A DNA stretch of 64,000 nt, from contig NZ_BMYR01000002.1 in the NCBI RefSeq assembly GCF_014652375.1, positions 248,001-312,000 on the forward strand. Reading direction: 5' to 3'. The notes under the pieces were generated by a model. That model did no database searches, was not told where the DNA came from, and saw only the letters and a list, made by a program, of their open reading frames with translations. This document shows, in pieces, positions 59,960 to 64,000 of the stretch. The stretch comes from Alishewanella tabrizica. GTDB lineage: Bacteria > Pseudomonadota > Gammaproteobacteria > Enterobacterales > Alteromonadaceae. Position 1 is the stretch's first letter. Every line of letters begins with the position of its first letter. The position numbers and the translations under genes are program-made.

Positions 59960-60793
59960 ATGCAATTACAGTTACCACGGCAGCGAGTATTGTCGCTGTC
60001 GCGTCCTCAGGTTATGGGTATTTTAAATGTAACGCCTGATTCTTTCTCGGATGGCGGTAAGCATCGTGCTTTAGATCAGGCATTATTTGCCGCTGAGCAA
60101 ATGTTGCGTGATGGTGCCACTATTCTAGATATTGGTGGTGAATCAACACGGCCAGGTGCGGCAGAGGTCACAACAGAAGAGGAATTGGTGCGGGTGGTAC
60201 CCTTAATAACCGCTATTAGGGCGCGTTTTGATTGCGTTATTTCTATTGATACCAGTAAAGCGGCTGTTATGTCAGCAGCGGTTCAGGCCGGTGCTGATAT
60301 CATTAATGATGTAAGAGCATTACAAGCGCCTAATGCCTTATCGGTTGCCGCGTCGCTTGGCGTTCCAGTCTGTATTATGCATATGCAAGGCGCACCACGT
60401 ACTATGCAACAGGCGCCACAATATAACGATGTGGTGGCAGAGGTTTACCAGTTTTTAATCGAACGGGCCATGCAATGCCAGCAAGCGGGTATTGCTGTCC
60501 AGCAAATCATTCTCGATCCGGGGTTTGGTTTTGGCAAAAGCGTGGCACACAATTATCAATTATTAAACGCATTACCCCAGTTTGTGCAAAGTGGTTATGC
60601 GGTATTGGCGGGAATGTCGCGTAAATCGATGATTGGTCAACTGTTAGACATACCCGTATCAGATCGGTTGTCGGGCAGTCTTGCGTGCGCAACCTTAGCA
60701 GCTTATGCTGGGGCGCAAATTATTCGAGTGCATGATGTTAAAGAAAGTGTTCAGGCCGTGCGGATTGCCGCTGCGGCGCGCTATGGAGTGTAA
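59960..60793 (+). CDS. folP: Dihydropteroate synthase FolP
   Basis: FolP condenses p-aminobenzoate with the pterin diphosphate in folate synthesis and is the sulfonamide target. The 277-residue protein has MGILNVTPDSFSDGG, the DIGGESTRPGA motif and the C-terminal LAGMSRKSMIG. glmM starts three bases after its stop, so they share a transcript. Confidence 0.98.
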   Translation: MQLQLPRQRVLSLSRPQVMGILNVTPDSFSDGGKHRALDQALFAAEQMLRDGATILDIGGESTRPGAAEVTTEEELVRVVPLITAIRARFDCVISIDTSKAAVMSAAVQAGADIINDVRALQAPNALSVAASLGVPVCIMHMQGAPRTMQQAPQYNDVVAEVYQFLIERAMQCQQAGIAVQQIILDPGFGFGKSVAHNYQLLNALPQFVQSGYAVLAGMSRKSMIGQLLDIPVSDRLSGSLACATLAAYAGAQIIRVHDVKESVQAVRIAAAARYGV

Positions 60794-60796
60794 GGG

Positions 60797-62131
60797 ATGA
60801 GCAGAAAATATTTTGGTACTGATGGTGTTCGTGGTCGGGTTGGCGAATTCCCCATTACCCCTGAATTTGCGATGAAATTAGGATGGGCTGCAGGTCGTGT
60901 CTTATCGCAGCGCGGTACACGTAAGGTATTAATAGGTAAAGATACACGTATTTCTGGCTATTTATTAGAAACCGCACTAGAAGCGGGGTTGATTGCTGCG
61001 GGCATCGATGTTCGCCTATTAGGCCCCATGCCAACACCGGCCGTAGCATATTTAACGCGTACCTTCCGAGCCGAAGCTGGTATTGTGATTAGCGCCTCTC
61101 ATAATCCGTATTATGATAATGGCATTAAATTTTTCTCAGCCGACGGCACCAAGTTACCAGACGATATTGAGCTGGCAATTGAGCATGAGCTGGAACAGCC
61201 TATGGTGTGCGAGTCGTCAGAGAAGTTAGGTAAAGCGGTGCGGATTAACGATGCGGCTGGCCGCTATATCGAATTTTGCAAAAGCCATTTAAGTAATAAT
61301 TTATCACTAAGTGGTTTGAAAATTGTAATCGACTGTGCCCATGGTGCCACCTATCATATTGCTCCTGCGGTATTTAAAGAGTTAGGTGCAAATGTTATCA
61401 CCATTGGCTGTCAACCCGATGGTTTGAATATCAATGATAAATGCGGTGCTACCCATACCGATTTATTAAAAGCCACGGTATTAGAGTTACAGGCGGATTT
61501 GGGGATTGCATACGATGGTGATGGCGATCGTGTAATGATGGTCGATCAGCATGGTCGGGTTCTCGATGGCGATGAAATTGTTTATATTATCGCGCGTGCT
61601 GCCAAAGAAGCCGGCACCTTGCAAGGTGGCGTAGTGGGGACCTTAATGAGCAATATGGGTCTTGAGTTGGCCTTAGGCAAGCTTGATATTCCTTTTGCTC
61701 GCAGTAAAGTGGGCGATCGTTACGTTATGGAATTGCTACGCGAATACAATTGGCGTATTGGTGGTGAGAATTCGGGTCATGTGCTCAACTTAGATTACAC
61801 TTGTACTGGTGATGGTATTATTGCTTCCTTACAAGTGCTCACGGCGATGTTATCCAGTGGTAAGAGTTTGGCTGATTTATGCAGCGATATGCATAAATTA
61901 CCGCAAGTACTGGTAAACGTTAAATTTGCTAAGGGTAGTGCACCATTAGAAAAGTTGAATGTACAGCAAAGCATTAGTGAAGTGGAAGCCGCTTTAGCGG
62001 GTAAAGGCCGTGTGCTGATCCGCAAATCAGGTACTGAGCCGTTAATTCGCGTAATGGTGGAAGGTGAAGACGAGGCGGAAGTGCGTGCCTACGCCGAGAA
62101 AATTGCTGCTGCAGTAAAAATTGCCAGCTAA
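60797..62131 (+). CDS. glmM: Phosphoglucosamine mutase GlmM
   Basis: GlmM converts glucosamine-6-phosphate to glucosamine-1-phosphate for peptidoglycan and lipopolysaccharide. The 444-residue protein has the phosphoserine loop [16 protein letters not shown], the metal site [10 protein letters not shown] and the phosphate-binding [12 protein letters not shown] near the C-terminus. It follows folP as in E. coli. Confidence 0.98.
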   Translation: MSRKYFGTDGVRGRVGEFPITPEFAMKLGWAAGRVLSQRGTRKVLIGKDTRISGYLLETALEAGLIAAGIDVRLLGPMPTPAVAYLTRTFRAEAGIVISASHNPYYDNGIKFFSADGTKLPDDIELAIEHELEQPMVCESSEKLGKAVRINDAAGRYIEFCKSHLSNNLSLSGLKIVIDCAHGATYHIAPAVFKELGANVITIGCQPDGLNINDKCGATHTDLLKATVLELQADLGIAYDGDGDRVMMVDQHGRVLDGDEIVYIIARAAKEAGTLQGGVVGTLMSNMGLELALGKLDIPFARSKVGDRYVMELLREYNWRIGGENSGHVLNLDYTCTGDGIIASLQVLTAMLSSGKSLADLCSDMHKLPQVLVNVKFAKGSAPLEKLNVQQSISEVEAALAGKGRVLIRKSGTEPLIRVMVEGEDEAEVRAYAEKIAAAVKIAS

Positions 62132-62174
62132 GCACAGGTGTTTCTACTAAGCCTATAATCATCGTCAACGAATA

Positions 62175-62208
62175 GCTAAAATGCCCGGTAAAACGGGCTT
62201 TTTAGTTA
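62175..62208 (+). terminator. Intrinsic terminator after glmM
   Basis: GCCCG (62183-62187) pairs with CGGGC (62194-62198) and the stem extends outward through AAAA/TTTT after one mismatch; a T run follows. Confidence 0.75.
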
Positions 62209-62303
62209 AAAAATGTGCAACTAACAGCCCGTGATTGCGAAAAGCTTGTTCTCTGCAGTAAGCTTGGTTACTATCAGCGCGGATGAGCAAAGGACAAAGC
62301 CGA

Positions 62304-63065
62304 ATGTCGCGTAATTACTTGATTGCCGCAAATTGGAAAATGAACGGTTCCAACGCTTTAGTTAAGTCGATGTGTGCCGAGTTAACGCCTGTTTTAAGCC
62401 AATTATCACCTGAGATTGCGGTGTTAATTTGTCCTCCTGCAACCTTGTTAACTGCCTTTACAGGGGTAAACGCCTTGGCTATTGGTGGGCAAGATGTGAG
62501 TGCTGAGGGAGCAGGGGCTTATACCGGTCAGCTAAGTGCAGCCTTGTTGCTAGAAGCCGGAGCAACCTACGCCATAGTGGGGCATTCTGAGCGTCGTCAG
62601 TATCAAGGCGAAACCGATGAGCTTGTCGCGGCTAAAGTTGCACAAGCAATTGCCGCGGGCTTAACTCCCGTGCTTTGTGTTGGTGAAACGCTAGCAGAGC
62701 GGCAGCAAGAAAAAACACAACAGGTTATTGCGAAACAATTAATGGCGGTGTATGCTTCGCACCCCGAATTGCTGGTGAAATCAGTGATTGCTTATGAGCC
62801 AATTTGGGCCATAGGAACGGGATTATCGGCGACACCAGAACAAGCCCAGGAAACGCATGCGTTTATCCGGGATACGCTAGCGCAGCTTAATCAAGATGCG
62901 GCTGAGCAAGTAAGAATTTTATATGGCGGCAGTGTTAATGCAGAGAATTGCTCAGCACTTTTTACACAGCCAGACATAGATGGCGCTTTAGTGGGCGGTG
63001 CTAGCTTAAAGCCAGACGAGTTTGCTAAAATTTGCCTTAGTATTAAGATTGGCGCAAAGGAATAA
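62304..63065 (+). CDS. tpiA: Triosephosphate isomerase TpiA
   Basis: TpiA interconverts dihydroxyacetone phosphate and glyceraldehyde-3-phosphate. I chose the ATG at 62304 (MSRNYLIAANWKMNG) because AAAGGA lies at 62289-62294; the ATG at 62283 has no such site. The product is 253 residues. Catalytic residues are in AANWKMNGS (Lys), VGHSERRQ (His) and IAYEPIWAIGTG (Glu), with the phosphate loop YGGSVN. secG follows after two bases. Confidence 0.98.
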   Translation: MSRNYLIAANWKMNGSNALVKSMCAELTPVLSQLSPEIAVLICPPATLLTAFTGVNALAIGGQDVSAEGAGAYTGQLSAALLLEAGATYAIVGHSERRQYQGETDELVAAKVAQAIAAGLTPVLCVGETLAERQQEKTQQVIAKQLMAVYASHPELLVKSVIAYEPIWAIGTGLSATPEQAQETHAFIRDTLAQLNQDAAEQVRILYGGSVNAENCSALFTQPDIDGALVGGASLKPDEFAKICLSIKIGAKE

Positions 63066-63067
63066 AC

Positions 63068-63403
63068 ATGTACGAAATATTTGTTGTATTTTATTTATTG
63101 GTTTCTATCGCGCTGATTGTTTTAGTGTTAATCCAGCACGGTAAAGGTGCAAGCATGGGTGCCGCATTTGGCGCTGGTGCGTCTGGTACTGTATTTGGTT
63201 CAAGTGGTACAGGTAATTTTTTAACAAAAACAACCACCATTTTAGCTATTTTGTTTTTCATTTTAAGCATTGCCTTGGGTAACCTTACGGCAAAACAAAG
63301 CAAGCCTGATGATGGTTCAGATTTCTTTCAAACGGTTCCAGCGTTATCTGAACAGGCTCCGGCTAAAAAAGATGAAAAAAACGATATTCCAGTAGGAAAC
63401 TAA
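63068..63403 (+). CDS. secG: Preprotein translocase subunit SecG
   Basis: SecG is the small SecYEG subunit. The 111-residue protein has two membrane helices (YEIFVVFYLLVSIALIVLVLIQ and TTILAILFFILSIALGNL) around the glycine/alanine-rich loop GASMGAAFGAGASGTVFGS. A short hydrophilic tail follows. It lies just upstream of tRNA-Leu, the conserved order. Confidence 0.97.
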   Translation: MYEIFVVFYLLVSIALIVLVLIQHGKGASMGAAFGAGASGTVFGSSGTGNFLTKTTTILAILFFILSIALGNLTAKQSKPDDGSDFFQTVPALSEQAPAKKDEKNDIPVGN

Positions 63404-63412
63404 GCTTTACAC

Positions 63413-63497
63413 GCCGAGGTGGTGAAATTGGTAGACACGCTATCTTGAGGGGGTAGTGTCTTCGGACGTGCGGGTTCAAGTCCCGCTCTCGGCACCA
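63413..63497 (+). tRNA. tRNA-Leu (GAG)
   Basis: The 85-nt gene has a long variable arm, encoded CCA, and anticodon GAG at 63447-63449 in the loop TTGAGGG. GCCGAG pairs with CTCGGC in the acceptor stem. It corresponds to leuU in position and type. Confidence 0.96.
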
Positions 63498-63560
63498 AAT
63501 AAAGCAAGCTGCGGCTTGCGCTATCAGAATAGGCACTATATAATGTGCGCCAGTTACGGA

Positions 63561-63637
<77 letters not shown>

Positions 63638-63706
63638 AATTTGAAATGGTTTGTTATGGTGAATAAGCCCTAGGGCTCCTCTCTACAACCACAGGGCGAA
63701 GGTGTT

Positions 63707-63729
63707 AAATCCGGCTCCCGCAACCAAAT
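63707..63729 (+). repeat. Duplicated 3' end of tRNA-fMet
   Basis: The 23 bases at 63707-63729 repeat exactly those at 63618-63640, which cover the 3' part of tRNA-fMet, CCA and three bases beyond. CGAAGGT is also shared just before. It may be a tRNA relic or an attachment-site scar. Confidence 0.8.
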
Positions 63730-63776
63730 CAACAACCATTATGCATTGGCGATATGTGTAATGATTAGATGTACTT

Positions 63777-63800
63777 CGCCCCGCTTGTTCGGGGCGTTTT
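63777..63800 (+). terminator. Terminator after the tRNA genes
   Basis: CGCCCCG (63777-63783) pairs with CGGGGCG (63790-63796) around 6 bases and is followed by TTTT. Confidence 0.8.
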
Positions 63801-63828
63801 CGCATCTAGAGTCCGTGTTTTATGCAGT

Positions 63829-63851
63829 AATGGGCGCTTCGCCCATTTTTT
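63829..63851 (+). terminator. Hairpin with T run before rimP
   Basis: AATGGGCG (63829-63836) pairs with CGCCCATT (63840-63847) around CTT and is followed by TTTT. It ends 12 bases before the rimP Shine-Dalgarno and could attenuate the rimP-nusA-infB operon. Confidence 0.7.
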
Positions 63852-63873
63852 ATTTGTGTTTCGGAGGTCTTTT

Positions 63874-64000
63874 TTGGCTAGACAAGAACAGCAACTAACC
63901 GAGCTGCTGACACCGACTGTGGAAGCAGCCGGTTATCAATTGTGGGGTATTGAGTTGGTCCGTGCTGGCCGCCATACCACCCTGCGAATTTTTATCGATA
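63874..64000 (+). CDS. rimP: Ribosome maturation factor RimP (3' partial)
   Basis: Translation from the TTG at 63874 gives (M)[19 protein letters not shown] followed by [22 protein letters not shown], which matches the RimP N-terminus. GGAGG at 63863-63867 is well spaced. RimP is needed for 30S subunit maturation and heads the nusA-infB operon in relatives. The gene leaves the window at the right edge. Confidence 0.93.
   Translation, partial: MARQEQQLTELLTPTVEAAGYQLWGIELVRAGRHTTLRIFID

Overview
The window looks like chromosomal DNA of a gammaproteobacterium of the Alteromonadales type (Shewanella/Rheinheimera/Alishewanella-like). This rests on gene order (dnaK-dnaJ ... dapB-carA-carB-greA; yhbY|rlmE-ftsH-folP-glmM-tpiA-secG-tRNA-Leu-tRNA-fMet-rimP), on the protein sequences (LuxS, FtsH, RadD, Cas1 of subtype I-F), and on moderate GC with sigma-32, MetJ and IHF-type sites of gammaproteobacterial form. 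The genus is an inference; no rRNA is present.

Layout. 1-6.5 kb: a signalling operon of two hybrid-free histidine kinases and an HPt-REC-GGDEF output protein (c-di-GMP). 6.7-11.5 kb: luxS, heat-shock dnaK-dnaJ behind a clear sigma-32 promoter, and an M48 lipoprotein protease. 11.6-14.5 kb: an AT-richer four-gene cassette (Tat-exported small protein, PqqD-like protein, HprK-like kinase, nucleotidyltransferase) of the poorly characterised HPr-rel-A type. 14.5-25.5 kb: NhaC antiporter, an LplT-PlsC fusion, yqhD, dapB, carAB with a structured leader, and greA.

25.6-56 kb is accessory DNA lying between greA and yhbY, which are neighbours in relatives. It holds the folate-independent methionine synthase pair mesX-mesD behind a MetJ box, an alpha/beta hydrolase with a membrane-tailed ECF sigma factor, an M50 protease, tRNA-Gly(CCC), and then a defence locus: a BrxR/CapW-like WYL regulator, a complete type I-F CRISPR-Cas operon (cas1, cas2-3, cas8f, cas5f, cas7f, cas6f) and one very long array. 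By line-by-line phase counting the array has 139 repeats of 28 bp and 138 spacers (130 of 32 nt, six of 33, two of 31), with a leader that carries an IHF consensus site. The leader-distal end has decayed repeats and abuts what looks like the end of an insertion sequence. A FIST protein, a DUF2339 membrane protein and radD follow.

56-64 kb: housekeeping genes: a small unknown protein, yhbY divergent from rlmE-ftsH (second sigma-32 promoter), folP, glmM, tpiA, secG, tRNA-Leu(GAG), tRNA-fMet with a partial downstream copy of its 3' end, and the start of rimP.

The least described items are the HPr-rel-A cassette, the pairing of a BrxR/CapW-like repressor with a type I-F locus, the spacer families in the array, and a cloverleaf-like intergenic element at 56741-56812.
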